NCBI RefSeq assembly: GCF_003597395.2 | Contig: NC_133777.1 | Span: 61,246,729-61,310,728, forward strand | Direction: 5' to 3' | DNA: 64,000 bases | DNA from: Chelonoidis abingdonii | Taxonomy: Eukaryota > Chordata > Testudines > Testudinidae | In this document: positions 13,550 to 24,521 of the stretch, piece after piece | How positions within the stretch are numbered: the stretch's first letter is position 1 | Layout of the letters: every line of letters begins with the position of its first letter | Notes under the pieces: model-generated | Databases searched by the model: none | Told to the model about the DNA's origin: nothing | The model's input: the letters and a program-made list of their open reading frames with translations, nothing else | Made by a program: the position numbers and the translations under genes

Positions 13550-13943
13550 AGTTGGTTCACCACTTCGTCAATGGAAAGTAGAAATACACCAGCCTTTATA
13601 AAACCTGAGCACATTTACCATTTACTTCAGGCAAACTCACTGGTAAAGATAGACTACAAAAGATAGATTTTAAGGGATTATAAGTGACTGGCAAAAAGTC
13701 AGAGTTAGTTACCAAAATAAAATAAAATATAAGCACGCAGTCAAAACTCTCAACCCTATTAGACTGGGCAACATCTAGATTAAGCAGTTTTTCCCACCCC
13801 ACTGGATATTACAGTTCATATTACACAGATTTCACCCTTGAAATCTGGGCCAGTCTCCTCTGCTTAAGTCTTTTCAGCATCCTTGTTGCTTGCAGCATGG
13901 GTGGGGGCAGGAGAAAGGCCAAGCATGAGCCTGCTCTGCTCTG

Positions 13944-13950
13944 TTTTATA
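13944..13950 (-). promoter_or_regulatory. putative TATA box of the solo LTR
   Basis: On the minus strand the sequence reads gggTATAAAACAGAG, a strong TATA-box match placed about 425 bp from the LTR's 5' end. It supports the minus orientation of the LTR. Confidence 0.5.
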
Positions 13951-14379
13951 CCCTCTGTCCCATGTGCTTGGGGAACACACAAGTCCAGGCATGTCTGGGG
14001 GACATTCCTGACTCTCCAGGCAAGGTTGAGCAATTCCCCTGGTGTGGCCTCATGCAGGTGAGTCACTGAATTGTAACTCCCTTGCTGGACAATGGCTGTT
14101 GATGGGTTGTTACTTTCCTTGCTGTTGCCTCTGGGGAGCTAATATCTGGCCAATTCCCTAACTTAAAGCATGTTTTAGTGACAACCATAAAACATAATCT
14201 CATAACTTCATATGCATTAAAGATGCACATATTTAGATAGAACGGTGACTTTCAGCCAATCGTAACCTTTACCTTGAAACCTCACATGGCATGCTTTATA
14301 TGCAATATCACAATTATATACAGACGAGGAATGTGGGGGTTACAAGATGCTCCCCCAAGGTATAGTATGTCACAGAGGG

Positions 14380-15845
14380 TAATGATGTTTTCCTCAGTTT
14401 TTTAAAAATAAAAAATATTGCAGAAGTATAACCTTCAGTTTAGCTTTGAGTGGATTAATGTAATGTCTAAGGCTGAAACGAGTTGATGAATAAGCCTGTC
14501 TCTGTCCCCTTTTACATTCTGCTTAATGCTAAATAATTATAGAAGTGCTTGCCAATCTAAATAAAGCCACAGTAAAAAGTGGCTTCTGGTGACAATGCTC
14601 CTCTGGTGAAATTCTCTTCACCTGCAGACAGCCTAAGTAATCAGGCTATTTTATTTAGCCACCATTACAGCTTGTTGGTTGGAGTAGCAACTGCAGCTCC
14701 TCTGTGTCACTTTATGCAGGTTCATTGGTCCCTTCCTGGCCCACTCTATCCATGCTCTCCCTACCAATCTGGGTAGGCCAACCTGCCGTGGTGTATGGTG
14801 TCTCTCCTCCTCACCATCACCCCCAGTTTTAAACCTTGAGCAAACTTATTTTGGGAGTGTTGCTGTCTTTTCTGTTAATTCCATTCCTGTTTCTAGGGTT
14901 GACACAAGACTAGGTCCAATACTGTATTTTCCGAACCAAGCAAAACAGAATAAACATACAATAGTTTTTTTTTTCAGTTTTTCAGTTTACAATAGTTTTT
15001 TTTTCATATTTAGAAATGGCAGAAGAAAGGTCAAGGTTTTTTGTTGTTTGTTTTGTGTTTCAGAATGCAGCAATGAGAATAGAACAGCATATCTTGTCTT
15101 AGATACATGCTAGCAATTAGTTACTTTTTGGCAGGAGTTTCAGAAACGTTTAAAGATGTATTTTGACGATAGCCTTGGAGCTCTTAGAATCCTCGGACAA
15201 CTGAGCTACATTTTAAAAATATGTCCCTGACCATTTATATTTAGCCAATACTTTGTTACTCTTACAAAGACAATCTACTGTTAGCTTTTGAATATTTCCA
15301 TGGAAATGTTTTTAAAATGAAGATAATATTACAGAAGGAGGGGGAAATGAAGACTTATTTTGAAATGTCATTTACAATGTGAAATTAGCCAATAAACCAA
15401 ATCAGATTAACTGTCGCTCCTTCCACAGGTAGGCAAATATTTGAATAAAAAAAAATGTTTGAGCAGCTTTTGTGCCCCTTGTGCATTTGCTTTCTGTGCA
15501 TATTATAGCAAATGAGTTTAGTGATATGAAGATTGACATGAATAGAAAATTTTAAAAAAATATTAGGAATATTTGCAGAAAGCAAATTTTGAACTTCAGA
15601 ACATAAGATTTTGCTATGCTTACCTAATCAGGAAACACTGCATGTGGTATATACGCCCAATCAAAATGTTTCTAATTTTGGATAGTAAACAGATCAAGAA
15701 CAAGCAGTTGACCAAGAATTATTCCACTATTCAGGAAGAATTTTTTTTCTCAAGAATAATCCTGAATAATAAATATGAGAGAACATTTCATTGAGGAGGA
15801 CAATTTGCAAAAAACTGTTCTAATAGATAGACACTCCTGAATCAC
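14380..15845. other. unassigned AT-rich DNA
   Basis: No gene or transposon is recognised. A local direct duplication, acaatagtttttttttca, occurs twice within about 30 bp near 14959-15005, probably replication slippage. Confidence 0.45.
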
Positions 15846-15857
15846 ATACATTAAATA

Positions 15858-16048
15858 AAAGCAGCAAAGAATCCTGTGGCACCTTATAGACTAACAGACG
15901 TTTTGGAGCATGAGCTTTTGTGAGTGAATACCCACTTTGTCACCCACAAAAGCTCATGCTCCAAAACATCTGTTAGTCTATAAGGCGCCACAGGATTCTT
16001 TGCTGCTTTTACAGATCCAGACTAACACGGCTACCCCTCTGATACTTG
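15858..16048. mobile_element. inverted (head-to-head) terminal repeat, Penelope-like element family
   Basis: Two arms of about 70 bp, starting 'aaaagcagcaaagaatcctg' on the left and ending 'caggattctttgctgctttt' on the right, are near-identical inverted copies around a loop of about 15 bp. A tail with 'gactaacacggctacccctc' follows the right arm. The unit is bounded by a perfect 12-bp duplication, atacattaaata, at 15846-15857 and 16049-16060. I associate this terminal sequence with turtle Penelope-like retroelements from memory. Inverted, severely truncated copies are typical of that class, but the family name is less certain than the structure. Confidence 0.7.
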
Positions 16049-16060
16049 ATACATTAAATA

Positions 16061-16419
16061 TTATCCCATCGGGTTTGTTCTTGGCTTTTGTGAGGGTTAT
16101 ACAGACCCTAACAGTATATAGTGTAATTGTTATAGATTTCAGCTCCTTTGATCAAATGAGCTTTTCAGAGTATAATGTTATATTAATATAGCTATGAAAC
16201 AGTGCTGCTTTATAATTATAAATAGCTTTATTTCTCCCAACTCCAGTCTCCGATATGAATGACTTCTTTCTGATGCCTGGCTTTAATACACATTTTGTAT
16301 GTGTTTCATGAATAACATTATCACTGTGTATTTTATGGGTGTTCTTTAGTAGCCCAGAAATGAATGTACTGTACCAATATTTTAAAATGCTTCCAAAGCT
16401 TTACATGTAATAATGGGAT
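16061..16419. other. unassigned AT-rich DNA
   Basis: AT-rich sequence between the inverted repeat and the split MIR. Nothing is recognised. Confidence 0.4.
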
Positions 16420-16700
16420 GAAGCATAGTCTGGAGGTTAAAGTACAGGACTCAGCCAGGAGAAGTTGGGTTGTATTCTCAGCTCTGTCAAAGACATCTTG
16501 TGTGAAGTTGGCCAGTCACCTAGGGCCAGATTCTGACTCAGATCGTTGTTCACTGTGGGAGTAGTTCTGTTGACTTAAAAATGGAACTATTCACATTAAG
16601 TAATGGTGGCAGAATGTGGCCTTTGACCTCTCAGTACCCTATGCTTGTGTGTAAAATGGGGTAGCAGATTAATTCACAGAAGTGTTTCTGGACTTAATTA
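16420..16700 (+). repeat. MIR/CORE-SINE interrupted by a palindromic insert
   Basis: The left half has the MIR order 'ggttaaagtacaggactcag', 'gttgggttgtattctcagct', 'gaagttggccagtcacc'. The right half resumes with 'gacctctcag...gtgtaaaatgggg' and 'aaagcacc'. Between them lies a palindromic repeat (16523-16622), so the MIR is the older element. Confidence 0.6.
16523..16622. repeat. palindromic repeat nested in a MIR
   Basis: 'gggccagattctgactcaga' and 'ggtggcagaatgtggcc' are inverted ends around 'ctgttgacttaaaaatgg'. It splits the MIR at the position just after the 'gtcac' block. Confidence 0.55.
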
Positions 16701-16865
16701 AAGCACCTTGTATTAATCAAAGAGAAGTGCATAGTGTTATAGGTACAGCATGCTGAATACCCATAGGTCTCATCAGAATGGTTTCAAGTACCTCCAAGTG
16801 TCTGGCTACTTGTGGATATAACTTTAACAGGGTGGGCAGTCCTCTTAATGGTCAGGGAGCTTAGG

Positions 16866-17545
16866 TAGGGTTGCCAACTTTCTAATCGCGCGAAACCAAA
16901 CACCCTGTCCTTGTCCTGCTCCACCTTTTCTCCAAGGCCCCATCCCTGCTCACTCCATTTCCCCTCCCTCTGTCGCATGCTGTCCCCCACCCTCACTCAC
17001 TCGCTCATTTTCACCGTACTGCGGCAGGGGGCGGGGTGCAGAGGGGAGTGAGAGCTCTGGCTGGGGTGGGGGGTGGGCTCCAAAGTAGGACCAGAAATGA
17101 GGGGTTTGGGTGCTGGGGGACAAGGAGTTAAGCGTGTGTGAGGGGGCTCTGGGCTGAGGCAGGGGGTTGGGTGTAGGAGAGGGTGAGGGCTTTGGCTGGG
17201 GGTACAGACTATGAGGTGGGGCCGGGGTTGAGGGGTTTGCGGTGAAAGAGTGTGCTCTGGCCTAAGGTTGAGGTGTTTGGAGTGCAGGAGGGGGTTCTGA
17301 GCTGGGGCAGGGTGTTGGGTGTGAGGGGGGGTGTGGGCTTCAGAAGGGGGTTTGGGTTTGGGAAGGGCCTCAGGCCTGGGGCACGGGGTTGGGTTGCTGC
17401 AGGGGGTTGGGGTTCAGGCTCTGGGAGGGAGTTTGGGTGTGGGAGAGGGCTGAGGGAAGGGCTTGGGGTGTTAGCTTTCGGTGTTGCTTACCTCGGGGGG
17501 CTCCCTGGAAGTGGTTGGCATGCCCCGGAGCCTTTCCCACAGATA
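16866..17545. mobile_element. G-rich turtle interspersed repeat, probable non-autonomous DNA transposon
   Basis: The left end reads tagggttgccaactttctaa, followed by a C-rich block and then about 500 bp of imperfect, strongly G-rich repeats built on ggggttggg/gggctctgg motifs. A second copy with the same opening is at 29260-29589. The open frames at 17252-17551 and 17389-17634 are glycine-rich readings of the repeat and not genes. The class (hAT-like) is inferred from the end sequence. Confidence 0.6.
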
Positions 17546-18719
17546 ATTTGATTTATGATATAATTGTAAAATATGCATCATCCAAAAAACTGCATGGTAT
17601 TGGAGGGGAAAATGTGCTGCCTGTGGAGTGCTAAAAGGTCTTTAAAGGATTGGGAGTGGATTAGACAGACCTTCCAGCTAAGTCAGGGACTTGGTGGGAA
17701 AATAAGTAACAGTTTTATAAAAAAGCAAAACCAACCAAAACACAGAACTTAGGGCCAAATTATGCGCTCTGTTATGCAGAGGCCAATTGTATTGCACTTG
17801 ATGTGACCAAGAGCAGAATTTGACTTTGAATTTTTAAATTTCATGTTGCAGGTACTTTTCCTTTGTTTGAAACCATGTCTTAAAAACTGAAGTGTGTTTA
17901 CTGTAACTAATACAGTTACAGTAACTAATACAGTAATCATCAATTCAACCAGGGAATCACTAGGTAAGACCTCATTCAGCCTTTGCAATCTAAAACCATT
18001 TCAGTTTCTCCACTTTACCTCACTTGTGTCCAGCATCATCCACAATATAGCTACCTCCACAAATGGCTGTGATTGTGTGGAGTGATTAGAAATAGCTGTG
18101 TTCTTCATTCTGAATGTTGAATTGGCTCCGTGTTGAAGTAGATGGTTAGTGTACATGGTATACATGGTGTCGATTCATAGCTGATGGTTATGTTGAATGT
18201 GGTGTGTGGGATTATTGCTGCTATATACATTCTCAAACATGTTTACTCCTCACTTTTTTTTCAGTTCGATTGCCCACAGTTAGAAATTCATTACTGATAA
18301 AAATGCACTGTATATAAACTCCTTACTGCTCACCAAGTGTCTTCTGTAACCAGCATAATGCATTACTTGACCCATTTTCATGCACTACTTTTTCCTGACG
18401 TCAGCACAAGTTAGTAATCAAATGAGATCCAGTATTGAATCAGACTATAATAATATCAAACTCATTATTGTTTCAAAAAAGCAAAGAAAATTCTCAGCTA
18501 AGAAATCATCGAGGGCCAAATTCAGTTAATAAAATCTGTCTGGCATTGTCCTGTAGAAGTCCCTCCTACATTATGCTAAATCCTCCCAAACTGATATTTA
18601 ATGTGGCCTTTATTTCTCTTAAGTTGAAAAGAATACCCCATTGTTCCAAAACAAACAGCTTTCCACCTTTGCAGCTTGACCGTAACCCTTCCTGTGTATT
18701 GCCTTCCCTAAAAATCCAG
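17546..18719. other. unassigned DNA with a small tandem duplication
   Basis: At 17899-17937 the block cagtaactaatacagt is present twice in direct orientation. Otherwise I see no gene or repeat. Confidence 0.45.
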
Positions 18720-19510
18720 GAAATGACTTGGTTCTGCCCCAGAATAAAGCAGCAAGAAGTCCTCCAAGCAGCCTAGAGTGGCTGCAGAGCAGTAGCCAAT
18801 CCGGGGCCAAAAGAGCCCTATATAAGACAAGCAACAGAGCAGAGAAGTCAGTTGCTGTGTGGAGCTTGAGGAGTGAAGACAGACAGGCAGAGCAGCAGTA
18901 CTGCGGAGAGCTCACTGCAGGCAGGACTGAAGCCCAGGGAGGGCTGCTGAAGACTGGGTGCCTGGCTGGTGGGAAGAGTACCAGGACCAGGGGGAGGTCA
19001 ATGCAGGCAGGCTGAAGCCCAGGGAGAATGAGCATAGAACTTGGCCAGGCACAGAGATGGGCTCCACTGGTCTGGCTGAAGACTGAGCCCAGAGAGGCCT
19101 GCTGAAACACCACCAGCTGCAGGTACTGAGATGAACCCTTGCTGGGTGGTTGAAGAAGGCAGTGCCTCTGGGAAAAGCCTTAGAGCTATAGCCCCATACG
19201 AGGGCCGAGATAAGAACTTGGACTGTATACCCCAGAAGGGAGGACAGTGTGTGTAGCTCAGCTGGAGCCCTGAGCTGCTGAAGACTTGTGGAGAGAACCC
19301 TTGGCCAGGGGGTGTTCCTGAGAGGTGAGTGCCACCCTGATGTATGACCAAAAATCAAAAGCAGGCTCACATCCAACTGCGAAAAGGGAGCCCGTCCATG
19401 AGCGGTGGGTGCTGCCCTATGAAAAAGAATTGTGTTTGCAGGCACTATCAGCCAGAGAAAGGGGGTGCTCATGAGAGGTAGGTGCTGACCTCTTGCAATT
19501 GCACACATGT
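18720..19510 (+). repeat. LTR-like promoter block with tandem repeats
   Basis: A CCAAT motif (about 18796) is followed by cctatataag at 18817-18825, the spacing of a core promoter. Downstream is a purine-rich leader in which 'ctgaagcccaggga' recurs, ending in about 2.4 tandem copies of a 75-bp unit. No TG...CA boundaries or target duplication were found, so an LTR or retroelement 5' region is a guess. The antisense frames of 117-198 codons across this block are incidental. Confidence 0.4.
19314..19500. repeat. 75-bp tandem repeat, about 2.4 copies
   Basis: Units start near 19314, 19390 and 19465. Each opens with a 'catgagaggtgggtgctg'-like block and closes with a 'ggaaaggg'-like block. The copies are diverged but clearly in register. 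Confidence 0.6.
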
Positions 19511-21721
19511 CAGTGCTGTGCCACAGAGTTATAGCTTTCCGAGCTTTTCTTAAAAAACCTGCACCTAAATGGGGATCAATTTAAATAGATCAATATGCTT
19601 TTCAATGTAATTAAGGAAAAGTGAAATTGAATACTAGACTGGAGACTTCTTTCCACAAGGCAGGATTGGAAAGAATTTAGGAAATGAGAGGTGAAGCAGG
19701 AAGAAATAAGAGCAGAGATGAGGGACTAGGTAAGGTTATCTACGGTAGGTGATCTACGGCAGGTGTAGACTGCAGAAGTCGGTGCAGATCCTAGCTGAAT
19801 CAAACCTTCAGTTTCCATTATCACTGTGATTCTCCACCATTTAGGCCTTAGCTCAGAGTCACTGAACCCTAAAATAGCATTGCTTTGCTCACTTCTTCTA
19901 ACTATTCAGATTGTCTGTCTCCAGAATGTACCAAGACCCATTACTATTCATTGCAACAAAAAGCTTAAAAAAAAAAAGGCACAGAGATAACTGAGCTCTT
20001 GACTACTCTAACCATAAAACAGAATTAGTCTCCTCATGCTGAACCTTTTCTGTTACAGCTGTCAAGACAGCCAAACAATCACTAATGGGAACCCTTTGAA
20101 AGAGATAGTTACTGTACCTATTTCTTATGGACATCTAATCTTCAAATTACCTACAAGCTATTTAGGTCAGGGATCCTGTGTTTGATTTTTTTTTTAAATT
20201 GCTCTCTCAGCAGGGTTTTAAAACACTAAGAGCTGAACTGGAAGATCTCAGTAGAATTTAGAATTACAGTTTAAGGCATTTAATCTTTTCTTTTCCTCTA
20301 GTTAAGATTTCCATTTTTTATCCATATTATGTGACTGTGGAGCACATTAATAGAGGAAATGTTAAAAAGGAATAGAGAAGAGACGTGTTTTTAGATATGA
20401 ATTTTTTGGGGTGTAGAATTTGGAGCATCCAGTAATGAAAAGCTTCTTCCCTGAAAACAGTTTGAATCCTGTTCAATTGATATTACAATGTAGGTAGATA
20501 GTGTGTGGTGAACAGGCCTGTACAAAATCACTGTAGTGAATATGGGAATTCTTGAAATGTGTCTTTTTATGAGTGTCAGCGCTAAGTGGTTGCACTAATG
20601 CTGGCAGGTTCCTATACCTCCCTTTCTCCATGGTATGGCTGTGCCTGCTATAGGTTCCATCTGCCAGCATGTCAGCTCAGCTTTTCGTGATACATTTTCA
20701 GGTTTCAGGCTGCTATAAGTCAGTTGGGGTTTTATTCCTGGGGGAATAATAATTTATTAATAACCCTACCTCAGGGCTTAAAAGAAATTGTGATCTTCTT
20801 TAATATAGCATAGATAAGTTCATATCCATCGTCCTGAGTATTATATTTCCAGTTAGATAATCAGATTTGTATATACCTCCATGGGAGATGGACACCTGAC
20901 TTGTGTTTAATGCTTCCCAAGTATTAATTTGTTATGCAGCCTGAGCTTCCACCTGAACAATCACAAAAATCTCACAGTTCTTATGCTCATACCACTCTTC
21001 GTAATTGATACCCCTATTATTCATAATTTCTCTTCACTCTTGATTTTATTTTTAGATTTTCTTCTGTCTCATATTTATTTCTGACCTTTTTGTTATGCTT
21101 TCTCTGGCAGTACTTTGGAATGGTTTTCATTTGGTTCCATAGTTACTTTCCAACCTTTATTTTGTTCAAACCGGTCACAGGTCTCATAAACAGGTATTTC
21201 TATGTTGCACTTTCATCACAAAGTTTTGTGACTGCACATGATATTTGATGCATATTTGCATAATGATTCCTTCTGTTTAGTTTCTACAAACTTTCCAATA
21301 TTCAGGATACTTACTGTGGAAGGAGGTTGATTAGTACTGTATTTCTTACAACCCTGATTTTATCTTAGCTCGTTAGTTCTGCTAACTTTATGAAATCCTC
21401 TCTTTCTGAAAGCTTTTTTTTTTTTTTTAAATGACATCCGCACCAGCTGCCTCTTTATTTTCTTCCTTGTCAGTTCTGCAGCTGTGAGGATACTGGATTT
21501 TGCCTTAGTTATTGCCAAACTTGGATCTCTTAAACTGCATCTTCATGATAGGATGGATTATTAATACATAGAGTCCTGCCCTGTGACAGAGTGTTAGTTC
21601 TCCAAGTTTCCAGGCCCAAATTTTCAGAAGTAACTGTACAGTTGTGTACATATACTTTTAAAAAATTGGGCACCAGTTTTACTTGTGAGAACTGTTACAT
21701 ATTTACTTATGGTTTCTGTTT
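19511..21721. other. unassigned AT-rich DNA
   Basis: No gene or recognisable mobile element. T-rich runs near 20187 and 21413-21428 are simple homopolymers. Confidence 0.45.
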
Positions 21722-21729
21722 GTTATGGC

Positions 21730-21850
21730 TAGGGTTGCCAATTTTGGTTGGATGTATTCCTGGAGGTTTCATCACGTGACAATCTTTAATTAAAGATTAA
21801 TCTTTAATTCCTGGAAACTCCAGGACAACCCTGGAGGGTTGGCAACCCTA
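21730..21850. mobile_element. 121-bp palindromic hAT MITE
   Basis: The ends tagggttgccaa and ttggcaaccct(a) are inverted, and the element is flanked by a perfect 8-bp duplication, gttatggc, at 21722-21729 and 21851-21858. The centre contains aatctttaattaaagatt (21781-21798), itself a perfect 18-bp palindrome. A 176-bp relative is at 37822-37997. Confidence 0.92.
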
Positions 21851-21858
21851 GTTATGGC

Positions 21859-22359
21859 AAATGAAGTAGTGATGTCTTTGACGGGCTTTTATCTTTCTTG
21901 GGTACAGTATTCATGAAACTAACATCAAGATTATTTTTTAACCTAATCTTTGTAGGTGAACGTGTTACAATCTTTCTGGGCTGCATCTCTTACCATATAC
22001 AGAAATAAGTCTTAAATGTGCAAGGCTTCTCCTCTGACTCTGTAGCCAATTTACAGAAATGAGTAATTTCTCTTAATTTTCTAGGTGTGACATTTAACTC
22101 TGATGGAGTAATTACAACTAAAATAAAATGGAAAATCTGAATCCCGATTTAATGCCAAAACTGTATTCAGGGGGCAGCCATGTTGGGTTATTTATTCATC
22201 ATTTGAGTGCAGTGACAAGTAAAGTAACCTTGTGTCTAAAGATAGAGCTCTTGTTCTAACGTAATAGAAAACATTATTTTATGTTGCTTTTTAAAAACCT
22301 TGCCCCATCTCCCGAAGATCTCCAGATTTTTGGCTTTGTTTGACCATCAGAGGAAACAG
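21859..22359. other. unassigned AT-rich DNA
   Basis: Nothing is recognised between the MITE and the CR1 fragment. Similarity to CR1 starts around 22370. Confidence 0.4.
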
Positions 22360-23395
22360 GTTCCAGATGGAAGGGTCTCTTGGTGTGGGAGTGGCATTAT
22401 ATGTAAAGAAAGTGTAGAATCAAATGAAATAAAAATAGTAAATAAATCAAACTGTACCATAGAATCTCTATGGATAGAAATTCCATGCTCTAATAATAAG
22501 AATATAGCAGTAGGGATATATTACCAACCACTCAACTGGGATGGTGATAGTGACTGTGAAATGCTCAGAGAGATCAGAGAAGCTATTAAAATAAAAAACT
22601 CAATAATTATAATGGGGGATTTCAATGATCCCCACATTGACTGGGTATATGTCACATCTGGACAGGATGCGGAGATAGAATTTCTTGACTCCTTAAATGA
22701 GTACTTCTTGGAGCAGCTGCTCCTGGAACCCACTAGTGGAGAGGCAATTCTTGATTTAGTCCTAAGTGGAGCACAGGATCTTGTCCAAGAGGTGAATATA
22801 GCTGGACTGCTTGGCAATAGTGACTATAATATAATTAAATTTAACATTCTGGTGCCAGGAAAAACACCACAGCGGCCCAACACCGTAACATTTAATTTCA
22901 GAAAGGGGAACTACAGTACACAAAAATGAAGAGGTTAGTTAAACAGAAATAAAAAGGGTACAGCGTCAAAAGTGAAATCTCCGCAAGCTGCGTGGAAACT
23001 TTTTAAAGACACCGTAATAGAGGCTCAACTGAAATGTATACTCCAAATTAAAAAACATAGTAAGAGAACCAGAAAAGAGCCACCATGTCTAAACAACAAA
23101 GTAAAAGAAGCAGTCAGAGGCAGAAAGGCATCCTTTAAAATGTGGAAGTTAAATCCTACTGAGGAAAATAGAAAGGAGTATAAACACTGACAAATGGCAT
23201 GTAAAAATACAATTAGGAAGGCCAAAAAAGAATTTGAGGAACTGTTAGCCAAAGACTCGAAAAGTAATAGCAAATTTTTTTTAAGTACATCAGAAGCAGG
23301 AAGCCTGCTAAACAACCAGTGGGGCCACTGGATGAATGAGGTGCTAATGAAGCACTCAAGGACGATGAGAGGGAGTGACAGGACATGTTTGTGAT
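22360..23395 (+). pseudogene. CR1 LINE ORF2 fragment: apurinic endonuclease domain and linker
   Basis: This is the N-terminal part of a CR1 ORF2, whose endonuclease nicks target DNA for retrotransposition. In the open frame 22300-22929 the endonuclease signatures are visible: IIIMGDFNDPHIDW (residues 102-115), PTSG..ILDLVLS (144-156), and the terminal GNSDY block (172-176), where the family expects the catalytic SDH. The His is a TAT tyrosine codon at 22825-22827. Two further frames, 22972-23190 and 23194-23394, continue the linker (RTRKEPPCLN..., NTIRKAKKEFEELLAKDSKS) with stops between. Reverse transcriptase and 3' tail are missing, and similarity stops near 23395. The copy is dead. Confidence 0.8.
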
Positions 23396-23399
23396 AGCA

Positions 23400-24245
23400 A
23401 ATAAGAATATACATATACAGCATATCGGCTGGCTTCCTGAGCACAATTCCCCTTTCGTTCAACTCCCCTCATACATCTATGTTGCAATTGGCCTTCTGGA
23501 AATCTCTTTAGAAATTCTTGATCTGTTTTTTAATTCCCTTTCCTATAATTTGCAAGGGAGTTTATTGGATTCTTAAAACTATCTATTTTTGGCAATGTTT
23601 TCCAGCATTGTGACAATAAAGTAAAACAAATACAAAGCTAATACACCGATACAATATCAAATAAACTTTCAGAAATGTGAGTTTTTGTAGCATCTAAACT
23701 GAAGCTAAAATATTCCTGAATTGTTAAAGCTAACAATAAAAATAGATAATCAGCATTGGTATGGTCTTATTTAATTTTATTTTTTTTTGCTGTATTGCAA
23801 TTCAAGGAGCACTCTTCAGACTCTGAAATGCCTTGTGCAGTGTGCTGGAAGGTATTTTTTACAAAATTAGTAGGCGTTGGTGATTACTAATTCTGTGAAT
23901 CCACATTATTTTGCTTGCGTCTGCTTTTGGCCTGTTTCGCTAGTTGTGTGGACATATCCTTTTTTTTTTTTTAATGTGGAAAAAACAGTGTTGCTAGCTG
24001 GCACTTCTTTCTATACTTCTCTGCAATATATTGTAGTTTCTGACTGTGCCATTGCCATTATATTGGCACCTCTCTTTCAAAATAGGCTTTGATTTATTAG
24101 GGAAAGATATGTCTGATATATTAATGCCTTGGTGGTCTTATTGGAGGTAGACTAGCAATAGAAACTCAAGATAAACTAGGCCAATACCACTTTCACTAAT
24201 GTATGGTCTTCCAGTATAGGAACTTTAGTGCTACTGCTAACAATG
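23400..24245. other. unassigned AT-rich DNA
   Basis: No gene or repeat is recognised between the truncated CR1 and the mariner-type element. Confidence 0.45.
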
Positions 24246-24378
24246 TATAGTAACTCCTCACTTAACATTCTAGTTATGTTCCTGAAAAATGCGACTTTAA
24301 GTGAATCCAATTTCCCCATAAGAATTAATGTAAATGAGAGGGTTAGGTTCCAGGGATTTTTTTTTCACCAGACAAAAG

Positions 24379-24413
<35 letters not shown>
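24379..24413. repeat. (TC)n(AT)n microsatellite, left half
   Basis: A TC run of about 13 bases is followed by about 21 bases of AT dinucleotides. It abuts the 3' end of the minus-strand LINE. A matching AT run is at the other edge of the LINE, 27650-27661. Confidence 0.9.
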
Positions 24414-24521
24414 AAAAAAAATTCCCCTTTCACCCCTATGGGTGGTATGTGTCTTCCTCAATCTCGGGTCCTCTACCAGAGGCCTGGGAGTTTGAGGTCT
24501 GCTCAGTATCTTAAGCTGTCC

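Larger units (their letters stand above)
13247..14374 (-). mobile_element. solo LTR of an endogenous retrovirus or LTR retrotransposon
   Basis: The 1128-bp unit starts TGTGAC and ends GTCACA, the canonical TG...CA inverted termini of an LTR, and is flanked by a perfect 5-bp duplication gaggg at 13242-13246 and 14375-14379. Orientation is inferred as minus because that strand carries a TATA-like box (complement of 13944-13950) followed downstream by an AATAAA signal (complement of 13544-13549). No internal region with gag or pol is attached, so this is a solo LTR left by recombination between two LTRs. Its family is not identified. The short open frames inside are incidental. Confidence 0.85.

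Noticed and set aside
17252..17634. Glycine-rich plus-strand frames
   Set aside because: They are readings of the G-rich interspersed repeat, and the composition follows directly from ggggttggg repeats.
18619..19508. Minus-strand open frames of 117, 164 and 198 codons
   Set aside because: They overlap each other in different frames across a repetitive LTR-like block with in-register 75-bp repeats. The translations are low in complexity and unlike any known protein.
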